In this document: one piece after another, positions 1-9,151 of the stretch | How positions within the stretch are numbered: position 1 is the stretch's first letter | How the letters are laid out: each line of letters begins with the position of its first letter | NCBI GenBank assembly: GCA_036346395.1 | Contig: CM070599.1 | Span: 13,321,232-13,385,231 of the forward strand | DNA length: 64,000 nt | Source: Hsuehochloa calcarea | Taxonomy: Eukaryota > Streptophyta > Magnoliopsida > Poales > Poaceae | Reading direction: 5' to 3' | The notes under the pieces: model-generated | What the model was told of the DNA's origin: nothing | Database searches by the model: none | What the model saw: only the letters and a program-made list of their open reading frames with translations | Made by a program: the position numbers and the translations under genes

Positions 1-1160
1 GCCTCCTCGCTACGATCCAACTCCAGTTCCCATTGAATGCAGCCCGCGAGCAATGTCACCCATCCCTGGAGGATGGTGGCTGGCGGCTTAGAGGTTCAAC
101 GATCTATGACGCCTTCCTCCGTTCTTCGTCGGTTGTCAAGTGGCTTGTAAGGGCGAGCAACGCCACTTGTAAAAGTCTACAGTATGGATTCGGCCGTCCG
201 AAATCCACTATTTCAGAGGCCTGCTCTCTCTTTCACCTAAGAAGTACACCAGAAGCCTTTAATCCAAAACAAAAAACAAAAAAGAAGTACACCAGAAGCA
301 AGGGCGACAGCTGCACAAGCCTAACAGGGAAGAACGTGTCAGGACGTCCGTTCCCTCCAACATGCGGCTTCAGTGTCGACAATGTAATTTTCCATTTGCC
401 TGAGAGCATTTCTATATTGAGAAATACTATACAACGTTACAGCATTGCAGCAGCATAGCATCTAACTGTTCAATCCTCTCATCCATGACTTCATCTGTCG
501 CACCACTCATCTCAAATCTCTTGACCCAAAAACACTACGTCTCTATCTCGTTCTCATTCCCCTCTCTCTCTTACTCTGATTCCATACCATTGGATGGTAA
601 ATTCAGGGGCACGAGCGTGGATTCGATGGCACTGGCGGGAGAGAAACTGTGGCGGCAGTCATCTTCATGGGAGGAGGACGAGTGCAGCGACATCGACAAC
701 CGTGGTTGGCAACATTGCACGATGCAGCGTCTATGCTGGCTGTTGTGCTGGGAGTTTCAACATTGCATCGGGTTGTAGCTGGGGCGTATCGGGCGATGGT
801 CGCACGGATCTTGCAACGTCACGAACAATCGAGCGGCAGCGTAAAATGGGTCGGTAGAACATGGATTTGGTGATGGCATGGTGAACAACGACGAGGTCCA
901 GTGGGTCGAGGAACAAGGCCGCATGAGCTCGCTCGCCATCTCCAGATAAAAAGGCTGGCCGTGAGATGAAGGAAAAGCATCCAAATCATTGGATTGCTCC
1001 CATTGCTGATTGTTACGCGCTCTGCGTTCTGATTTCGGATCCCGCTGCCATTGAGCGCTCTACCGCCCGAGTGCATTCCGCCATGGAACACCGCAAAGGA
1101 CCACATCGTGAAGAACTGTCGCCGCACGTGGAAGCCGCCACACTGTCATAGCCAAGGTGA
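1..1160. other. Unassigned DNA, no recognisable gene
   Basis: I see no recognisable protein domain, RNA gene or transposon end here. Short open frames exist (for example 33-458) but their translations show no family motif and no consistent codon pattern. An 18-bp phrase is repeated at about 239 and 281, separated by an A-rich stretch. A stretch near 376-420 loosely resembles 1921-1970, so both may come from one old transposon that I cannot name. Confidence 0.4.
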
Positions 1161-1164
1161 GCTC

Positions 1165-1860
1165 GTTGATATTTTTTGAAACTTTTTGTTGAAACCTATT
1201 AAAACCTGTTGAAACTTTTGTTTTGAAACTTGTGAAACTTATTGAAATTTCTAGAAACTCTCTGGCTGAAACTTGATGAAACTTATATTCCAAAATTTAA
1301 AATTCGCTGAAACTTAGTTTGAAATTTTTCTTGGAATCTTTCAAAAATTTATAGAAACTTCATAAAATTTGTTGAATCTTCTTGAAACTTTTTGTCTAAA
1401 ACTTATTGAAACTTAAGTTCCATAATATGAAACCTGGGTTTGAAACTTTCTTAGAATTTCTGGAAACTTCTAGAAATACAAAACACGTTGAAACCTTTTG
1501 AAACTATGTTGAAACCTTCTAAAACTCGGTTGAAACATCAATCTGAAACTTTTGACTAAACATGAAATCTGTTAAAACTTTGACAAAACATGATACTTTT
1601 TGAAACTTCACGTCGGGATTTTTTTTGCTCTTGTTTGATTTTTGATGAAACTTCTTGAAACATGTTGAAACTTTTTGTTTGAAACTTATTGAAACTTGAG
1701 TTCCAAAATAAGCAACTTGTTGAAATTTGGGCTTGAAACTTTCTTATAATCCTCTATAGACTTTTATAAATCTAAAAAGTACTGAAATCTAGTCGAAACT
1801 TCAAACTCAAAATCTAGAACTTTTAAGCATCTGAAACTTTATGAGACTGCTATACCATTG
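1165..1860. repeat. Degenerate GAAACTT minisatellite
   Basis: About 700 bp are dominated by the heptamer GAAACTT and one-step variants (TTGAAAC, AAAACTT, GAAATTT), spaced irregularly every 7 to 20 bases. A longer phrase (GAAACTT, then TTCCAWAAT, then a GAAACTTTCTT-like part) recurs with its TTCC core near 1288, 1418 and 1701. That suggests a higher-order unit of roughly 130-140 bp. There is no coding potential, and the edges are fuzzy. It is either an old minisatellite or the internal repeat of an unidentified transposon. Confidence 0.7.
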
Positions 1861-3018
1861 GCGTGGGCTAGCAGCTCCCTTCAAGGGATATTGTAAAAGT
1901 GTTAATCCTAGTATAATACAGTGGCAATAATGTAATTTTTATTTTGCCTGGGACACTTCTGTACTTAAGGGGAGATTGTATCGGTGTTAAACAACAATAC
2001 AATGCAAAGCAGTCCAGTTAGGGATTTTTATCCTTAAAATGCTTGTAATAAATAACTTTGTATAAAATAAAACATCAAGTTCTGCATGTAAAAAAGTAAA
2101 TGGCATAGGTACATGAACGAGGAAACTGAGCATTTATGTCAAGAAACTTTTGGCACGAGTGAGTGAAATCCAAAGACGGTTTCCACTTGCAAGGGTCGGA
2201 GCCCACCCTGCCTTATTAGCTCCGAGTAAATTGCCCCCGTAGCTAAATGAGGATGGGGATGTGAGGGCATGCTCGTGAGGAATACCCCGTTGCCAGCCCT
2301 TTACGCGTTTTACCTTTACGTATGCATGTTACAATTTTTTTTGGTGCGCGTTTGACACCTGGTAGCTATATATTTACCCTAGCTCGTTTTCGTGGCAGGC
2401 AACGTTCCCTAAGGTACTCCCAATAAACAAAATTTCTTGATACTTAGTGAATGGAAATTAATAGGAGTCGTGCGCTCGATGCGGGGAGCGAATCGGAAAC
2501 TACCACTCACAACATGTCACAATCAATACCACACAATCTAACCAGACATACAAACATATCAGACGTTTCGCGAGTCCAAAGACCCACCCATCCATCCATC
2601 CATGCAGCATTTAATTCCCATCTACCCTCCGCACCTACACTGCCTCCAAACGAGGAGCTACTTTTTAATGCCATTCCCCATCTCCCTCTCATCTCTCTCA
2701 AACGCTTGGACCACAGGTAGGTCGCAGCGCAGCACAACCAGGCAGCTAGGCAGGCATCGAGGAGAGGGGGTGTCATAGCTGCACATGCTTACGGGCGCGT
2801 CATGTTGTCTGGGCGGGCTGCGCCGACTGCGCCTCTGCGGCGGTAACCGGGCTCCGCCACCTCTGTGCACCACCTGCGCCTCTGGTTTGTCTGGACCACA
2901 CACCGCCGCCGCAGAGGCCACTCCGCTACGGCCCCCTCTCTAGCGTCGACCAAGCCCCGTCGGCCAAGTCCACTGCTTCTTTTTTTGTTTGATTGATAAT
3001 TTTGTAGATCCTAAATGT
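1861..3018. other. Unassigned spacer with a GC-rich island
   Basis: No gene is recognised. A purine tract followed by TTGTA at about 1970-1980 looks like a polypurine tract next to an LTR start, but no matching LTR was found. Positions 2780-2945 are GC-rich and lie next to a CCATCCATCCAT run (about 2588). This could be the 5' part or promoter of a captured gene, which I could not support further. Confidence 0.35.
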
Positions 3019-3235
3019 TGTGTTTGAGAATGTTGCGACCGTTGAAATTTTTATTACGATCGTTGAAATTTTTTGTTGCGGCCGGTGAAATTTTTTGTTG
3101 CAACACGTGTTGTTGCAAGTTGCGTCCTTTTCTTGATGTTGCACCCTCTTTTTTGATATGTTGCATCAAGTGAAAAAAAAATATTGCATCATCTTTTTTG
3201 ATATGTTGCATCAAGTGAAAAAAAAATGCTGCATA
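3019..3235. repeat. Short tandem repeats rich in TTGAAATTTTTTGTTGC
   Basis: Three to four copies of a phrase of about 22 bp (GTTGAAATTTTT plus GTTGC-like ends) run from about 3030 to 3110. They are followed by two copies of a 45-bp unit containing GATATGTTGCATCAAGTG, starting at 3155 and 3200, each ending in a run of A. Non-coding. Confidence 0.65.
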
Positions 3236-3267
3236 CTTTTTTATATGTTCTTAATTTTTTTGCGCGT

Positions 3268-3949
3268 GTCAAGAATCTAGACCCGCCATTATGAGTTAAC
3301 AGAGTCTTTTGGTGATTAATGACAAATCTAATTGTGAGACTAACATTTCTATTGTATATCTAGTGTGTAGTCTCATTTGGATATAAAGGTGAAATTCAAT
3401 GAGGTATGCATTCGACTTACACTCTTATATAATGTTGCATTCCTCGGATCCAAAATATAGGTTGAACTCCACCATAAGTATATCTTGAATATGTGCATAT
3501 ATTTCTATCTACACATTTGTGTATGTACACATTTAGGGGGGCTCATTCTATATTTTGTGGTTTCGTTAGTATTGATCTATACTCCGTTTTTCACATATAT
3601 TTGGGATCTTTACTTTGAAATATATCTGTTTGAGTATACAAAACTTGTGTAGTTTTTGTATATTCAAGTTTTGAGTATATAGAACTTGTGTAGTTCTTAT
3701 ATACTCATGTTTCAAGTATACAAGACTTGTGTAGTTTTCGTATACTCATGTTGTGAGTATATGAACTTGTGTAGTTCTCGAATACTCATATTTCGAGTAT
3801 GTAGAACTTGTGCAGTTCTCGCATACTCATGTTGTGAGTATATATATGACTTGTGTAGTTTATATATACTCATATCTGTTACTTTTATCTACATTCAATT
3901 TATGTGCAATTGAAGTGGTTATCATCAATTACCAAAGAGGGAAAGATTG
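3268..3949 (+). mobile_element. Truncated LTR copy of copia F plus polypurine tract
   Basis: The first 80 bases (about 3268-3348) align with the start of the full LTR downstream (about 3950-4021); both contain CCATTATGAGTTAA and a following TAATGA-type stretch. The last 50 bases (3900-3949) look like the 3' end of a copia internal region, with a purine tract (AAAGAGGGAAAGA) directly before the next LTR start. The best reading is a truncated LTR fused to an internal remnant, giving an LTR-internal-LTR arrangement left by recombination. The exact left edge is uncertain. Confidence 0.45.
3632..3876. repeat. Tandem hairpin array, 41-bp unit, TGTGT loop
   Basis: Six units start at 3632, 3673, 3714, 3755, 3795 and 3836 (spacing 41, 41, 41, 40, 41). 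Each unit is an inverted repeat: GAGTAT and an arm such as AGAACT lead into a TGTGT loop, then AGTTCT and ATACTC. Arms vary between units but mostly still pair. The array lies in the truncated LTR copy of element F. Confidence 0.85.
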
Positions 3950-4103
3950 AAGTATCTCGTCCCACCATTATGAGTTAATGGTATGATATGGTAATTAATG
4001 ATAATCATATTGTAGAACTAACATTTTTCATGAGTTGGATGTATATGTTATGTTCCAGGGTGATGAAGACTTGTGATGATCATGAGTTGATCATCAAGTC
4101 AAG

Positions 4104-4440
4104 ATTCAAGTAAATGATGCATCATGTGTTGATGCATATGAAGAGATGGGAATCATCGTGTGTCGATGATATTCAAATACAAGACCCATCATATGTTGAT
4201 GGAGGATGCATCATGCGTTGATGCATATTAAGACTTGAAGTAAAGGTTGCTTCATGTGTTGATGCACATCAAGTCAAGAGAAGACCCATCATGTGTTGAT
4301 GGAGGTCGAGTGAAGAATGCATCATGAGTTGATGCATACTCAAGAGAAGAACTTGAAGAAAAAGGAGATCATCATGTGTTGATGATTATCAAAGTTAAGG
4401 ACCCGGACTTGAAGTGTTGATGTGCGTCATCAAGCTTCAA
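4104..4440. repeat. Hairpin array with CATCA/TGATG arms and TGTGT loop
   Basis: At least eight short inverted repeats occur, spaced about 25-60 bp apart. Examples: GCATCA and TGATGC around TGTGT at 4119-4135; ATCATCG and CGATGAT around TGTGT at 4152-4170; CCATCA and TGATGG near 4187; ATGCATCA and TGATGCAT near 4206; ATCATCA and TGATGAT near 4370. Loops are TGTGT or single-base variants (TATGT, TGCGT, TGAGT). Arm changes are matched on both sides. Confidence 0.85.
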
Positions 4441-4635
4441 GGATGCAAGGCAAAGGTATGACTAGCAAGGGCTAAGGATGTGTTCCTAGTCTTTTACCGG
4501 TCTTGGTGTTTGGTTGAAAGACCGGATTGCTAGTATAGGTTGTCGTACTATTAAGAGGGGTCTTGACTAGTAGCATGCGTTAGTCATGTGTTGATAGCTC
4601 ATTATGTTTGCTCTAGCTCATCTATGCATGGAGCA

Positions 4636-5012
4636 ATTATTTGCGAATGTGTTTTGCAAATGATTGATGCTCATGCATTTAATCTTTCTAGCACGGGACT
4701 ATAGTTTGCAAATGTGTTTTGCAAATGGTTGAAGTCCATGAACCTTACCTTTGTGGCATGATGCTGTTATTTGCGAATGTGTTTTGCAAATAGTTGATGC
4801 TCATATTTGATTTCTTCTAGCATGTGACTTAAGTTTGCAAATGTGTTTTGCAAATGGTGTAAATCTATGTACGTTATTCCTTGTGGTGAGTATTCTAAAG
4901 GTTGGCAAATATGTTTTGCAACCTGTTGAGAATGTCACATATATTCCTTGTGGGAATTGCACTCAAATGGGCGAATTTGTTTTACCATTTGAGCGAAGCC
5001 AATGTGTTTGGC
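4636..5012. repeat. Hairpin array with TTTGCAAA arms and TGTGT loop
   Basis: Five copies at about 60-bp spacing. The best has TTTGCAAA at 4705-4712, TGTGT at 4713-4717 and TTTGCAAA at 4718-4725. Imperfect ones lie near 4651, 4770, 4831 and 4906. A different stem with the same loop, GCCAA and TTGGC around TGTGT, is at 4998-5012. Confidence 0.8.
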
Positions 5013-5447
5013 CTCTGGAGCCTAGCGGTCTGACCGCTAGGGGTCACTAGTCTGACCGGTGGCATATCGGTCGGATCACATCTTGTTGGCGGTCCGACCG
5101 ATTTCATCTTGAGTTGATTCTCTGTGCGGTAGTTCCGTTGTTGAGAAAACGGTACTACCGGAGTGCGGAAGTACCGGAGTTCTCGCGATATGTTTATTCC
5201 AGAGAATCACCATTTTGGAGTGTGCTGATTTTCCTCGGGCGGTCGGACCGACCAACCTTGCTGGTCTGACCGATTTGGCGGCGGTCTGACCAGCCATTAG
5301 TTGGCGGTCCGACCAGCCGTAGGTTCAACGACTAGTTTTATAGCCGTTGGCGCATGGGCGGTCCGACCGGCCATTAGTTGGCGGTCAGACCGGCTCTGCA
5401 CAGATTCTAGGGAATCTTCCCCCAATGGCTAGTTTTTATGTGTGGGC

Positions 5448-5455
5448 TATAAATA
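5448..5455 (+). promoter_or_regulatory. TATA box of LTR F
   Basis: TATAAATA in the LTR, about 790 bp before its end and downstream of the CGGTC palindrome cluster. This is the same relative order as in LTRs A and C, so it is the likely core promoter for element F. Confidence 0.6.
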
Positions 5456-6238
5456 CTCACCTTGGCAGGTTGGGGATGGTTGTTGCTGCCATTGTAAAGT
5501 GTTCTAGTGTTGTTAGACACTCTTTTGAGCTAAGAACAAGCCTCTCCTCTCTTATGTGCAAGTGTTGCACTTAGTGAGATTTGAGAGCAAACCCTAAGTG
5601 CATGTGTTGCCTTAGGTAGTAGATTGTGTATCCACTTGAGCTTTGACACTTGATTAGTTCAAGTGAGAGTTGAGATTTGTTTCTCTTGGTGTTTGCCGAC
5701 ACCTAGACGGCGTGGAGGTGTCGTGCCCGGTGATCTTCTCAAGAAGCTTGTGAGAAGGCCCAGCGTGTTGTGAGTAGTTTGGTGCTCGCCATCTCTGGAG
5801 TGGAGGAAGAGCAACCCTAGTGGAGCGAGGTGTTGGTTTGTGTTGGAAACGGTCCAAGTGGTTGGACTTACCTCGGAGGTGTTGGCTTAATTAGTGGAGC
5901 CGGTCCAACGTGGTTGGGCTTACCTCAACGTGGATTAGGGGAGACCGGCAAGTCTCCGAACACCACGATAAAACATAATTGTGTCATCTTGGTTTCTCTT
6001 GTGCTTTACTTTGAGCAATTTACATTTCGTGCTTTAATTGCTTATATATCATTGTATGATTGCTCTCATTGTGTTGTATTCATTTTGTTGGTGCACTTAG
6101 GGAAGCCTAGTTGATTTATGTTTTAATTGTGCAAAACTAATTTGTTATTAGCTTTCGCATTATATATTGGTTTTAGCCAAAAGAATTTTTAAAACCGCCT
6201 ATTCACCCCCCTCTAGTTGGCCACCTCGATCTTACAAG

Positions 6239-6250
6239 TGGTATCAGAGC
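6239..6250 (+). other. Primer binding site of copia F
   Basis: TGGTATCAGAGC, starting two bases after the LTR end. It is complementary to the 3' end of plant initiator-Met tRNA, the usual primer for copia elements. Confidence 0.9.
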
Positions 6251-6294
6251 TTGGTCTCTTGATTTGTTAGACTTAACTGTCTGGAGTGTAAAGA

Positions 6295-7266
6295 ATGGCG
6301 ACTAGAGAATTAGTGCACCTAGGTAAAGCACCTATTTTTGATGGCACAAATTATGCTATTTGGAAAATACGCATGATTTGTTATTTTAAGGCCATAGGCC
6401 TAAATATATGGCGAATTGTAGATGCAGGCTTTTCTCCTCCAAAAGATCCTCTTGCTCCAACCAATGAGGAAGAGAAATGCCCGCATCTCGATGCTCAAGT
6501 TACTAACACTTTATTTAGTGCTTTGAGTATAGAAATATTTGATGTTATATGCAATCTCAAAAGCGCTCATGAGATGTGAACACAAATTCAGGACAACTAT
6601 GAAATGTCCACTACAAGCGATGATTGCATAAAAGAATGCGCATCAGGAGAAGAATGCTTAATCTCCAACTCCGACGATAATGATGACTCCTCAACTCCAT
6701 CTACATCACCTCATTGCTTCATGGCTCAAGGTAATAAAGAGGTAAATGATGATAAACATTCATATGATGAGTTGATGGATATGATAGAAGAGCTTAATGA
6801 ATATTTAGGAAAGGAGAAAATGAAATTCAAAGTTTTGAAGAGAGTTTGTCTCACTTCAAAATAATTATGATGTTTTAAAAGATGAACATGAAACTCTCCT
6901 CCTAAATAGGCTAAATAGCTCTAAAGTGGATATAGGCATCACATGTATTTTATTAGATGATATGCCATGTATAGCTTCTAACCCTTGCATTTCATCTAAG
7001 GTTAGTATATCTACTTCTTGTGATGACTTATTGGATATGCCTTGTTGCTCTAAATTAGATGCTCATATTTCCTCCATATCTTGTGATACTAACATTGTAG
7101 AGGAAAATAATGAGCTCAAGACCCAAGTCACAAAATTAAAAGTTGACTTGGAAAGAAACGTAAAGGGAAAGACTACTCTCGACGATATATTGAGCAAGCA
7201 AAGATGCTTGCAAGATAAGAGTGGCATTGGCTACACTCCCAAGAAAAGGGAGAATAGCAAGACAAG
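6295..7266 (+). pseudogene. Copia F gag, 5' part, broken and interrupted
   Basis: The ATG at 6295 begins a Gag N-terminal domain (UBN2/copia gag type) reading to a stop at 6579. It contains the FDGTNYAIWKIRM signature that marks the start of copia Gag. Coding resumes at 6604-6861 (acidic and serine-rich, then FMAQG) and again about 6857-7266 in another frame. That last part is a cysteine-rich coiled-coil stretch ending in a GIGYTPKK block. The CCHC knuckle expected between the first and second parts is missing, so a deletion near 6580-6600 is likely. The frame is cut at 7266 by insertion of element A. The rest of this element is not visible in the window. Confidence 0.75.
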
Positions 7267-9091
7267 TGTGGATATCATGGGGATATGCTCCAGATCTTAG
7301 GATGATGTGATAATTGGCAATGGCATTTATGGTTTGTCATTTCACAGGGTTTTCGACAATGTTCAGGCATTCTGGACAGGGGCGGTACGACCGCCATACC
7401 ATGGCGGTCCGACCGGTCCCAAATCGGTCGGACAGGCCACGTGCGGCAGTCGGACCTGCTGTGACCAAAAAATGTTCAGAGCTGGCTGGGCCAAAAATAG
7501 GTGTTGTAGGCAAGTGAGGGGATCCCAATGCACTTGGTCTCATAATTTTTGGAGTTCCCAAGCAAAAGTTCTAATCGTTTTAAGTTTCCATAAGGTTTTG
7601 GAATTTTAGGGCTTAAATTTCGGCTAAGTCCCTGGTGGCGGTCCGACCGGCTCACAGGGAGCGGTCCGACCGGCCAGAGGGCGGTCCGACCGGCTCACAC
7701 GAAGCGGTCCGATCGGTTTCCACTTTGAACGTCAGCCAACTTCGTGGTGATGTTGTTTTGTTAGGTCAAGTTCATTGGTATCATGGCATATGTATTGCAT
7801 GTTGCATGTTTTGACTAACATGGGTCAAGTTGTGAAGAACTTGTTCCCGAATTCGTGTTTGTTTGTCTATGGTTGTGCAGGTTGCTTGGTGGTCAACGAC
7901 TGTCAACGGCGAGGAGGATCGGGACTAGACTTGGAGAGTTGAGGTCCAGAACGATCGACGATACCGAGTGAGGTCAATGGACTCAAGTGTGACACAAGAT
8001 GGACAAGGGTGACCTATTAGCGAATCCATGGCGCATGGTGAAGCGGTTTAGGTCAAAAGGTAAAAGACGGCGCTTTGCGAATCGTGCATGTGTGACCCGT
8101 TTGTTAGTGGGCCTTAACGGGAGCCCAATTGAGTCAAACCCTAGAGGTTCTAGGCCTCCACTATAAATAGGAGGAGGTGGTGGCTGCACCGTCTCCCTCG
8201 CCTCTTTTATGTTTCAAAACCCTAATTGGCTTAAGGGGAGTTGAGGTGGAGGCTAGAGCGCTTGATGGTTTGAGGTCAATTTCGTGATCTTGGATTGACC
8301 ACTGATCCATGATGGTGTGGGTGTAATCCAACAGCAATCACGTTTTTAATCTATGCAAGGTTTGCTTGAGATAAGTCTCTTTTCGTTCTTGCTTTCAATT
8401 TCGTGATTTTAGGGCTTTCTTTGATCCACGAGTTTGTGATTGATTCTTTCATGTGAATTAGTATGGTGTGATATGTGTGAATCTATCTAGGATCATCTTG
8501 ATCATCAATTACTCACGAAGAAGTATTAGGATCTAGTTTTCGTTCTTGCCCGGTTTTAGACCTTCTGTTACTCAATTGACAACTGTTCAGGATCTATCCA
8601 AGAATTATCATTATATTCGATTGGAATAGGTCCTCAATAGCATAGAGAAGGTGTGTGCAAAGTTTCGCAAAGTTTGGAGTTGAGAATCAAAAGTTGGACC
8701 TAATTGCAACTTCGTCATCGGACTATTTTTACTGTTTCAGATCGGTTATGGAGCCTGCCGATCAGACCGCCCATCATCACCGGTCCGACCGATTTGGCGC
8801 CGTCCGACCGCCAAGATATAATGTCCGATCGCCCTTCGCAATCGGTCCGACCGGTTGGGTCCAGAGGTCGACCGCCAAAGGTAATCGTGTGTTGCTTTAA
8901 TCTTAGTTGATTTTGTAATATTGCTTAGGGGATTAATTTGAATTCAATACTAGTCTTCCGCTGTACTGGTATATTGATCTTCATAGCTTCCTAATAGCTA
9001 TTGGAGTGAAATTGTGTTGAATTCATAATTTGTGAAAAAGTGAGCGTGCTCCTATTCACCCTCCCCCTCTAGTCGCCTTTTCGGTCCAACA
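7267..9091 (+). mobile_element. 5' LTR of copia A
   Basis: 1,825 bp, from TGTGGATATC to CGGTCCAACA. It aligns along its length with both LTRs of element C. Palindromic CGGTC-N-GACCG clusters lie before the TATA box (7385-7720) and after it (8766-8876). The end carries the Sirevirus-like CTATTCACC...CTCTAGTCGCC block. Confidence 0.9.
8162..8169 (+). promoter_or_regulatory. TATA box of LTR A
   Basis: TATAAATA within a stretch conserved in LTR C at 52081 and 61278. It is followed about 50 bp later by AAAACCCTAA-type sequence. Likely core promoter. Confidence 0.65.
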
Positions 9092-9093
9092 AG

Positions 9094-9105
9094 TGGTATC
9101 AGAGC
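9094..9105 (+). other. Primer binding site of copia A
   Basis: TGGTATCAGAGC two bases after the LTR end, complementary to the initiator-Met tRNA 3' end. Confidence 0.9.
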
Positions 9106-9151
9106 CCGGTTAGTTCACTCTTGATCTTAACCGGTCACTGAACTTTAGACG

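Larger units (their letters stand above)
3950..6236 (+). mobile_element. LTR of Sirevirus-like copia element F
   Basis: The 3' end is firm: the LTR ends in CTTACA and is followed directly by the primer binding site. Just inside the end is a CTATTCACCCCC...CTCTAGT block, also seen in elements A, B and C and typical of Sirevirus LTR ends. The 5' end is inferred from the purine tract before TGAAGTATC at 3950. The LTR contains two more hairpin arrays (4104-4440 and 4636-5012), a cluster of CGGTC-N-GACCG palindromes (about 5088-5400) and a TATA box. At about 2.3 kb it is long for copia but normal for Sireviruses. Confidence 0.7.

Noticed and set aside
33..458. Open frame of 141 codons near the window start
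   Set aside because: No domain, low-complexity Lys/Thr stretch from an AAACAAAAAAC run, and no supporting context; likely chance.
3632..4440. CRISPR-like array
   Set aside because: Regular spacing, but units are palindromic and diverged, there are no unique spacers, and this is a plant genome.
6239..6250. tRNA gene fragment
   Set aside because: Matches only the complement of the initiator-Met tRNA 3' end next to an LTR; it is a primer binding site. No tRNA cloverleaf was seen in the window.
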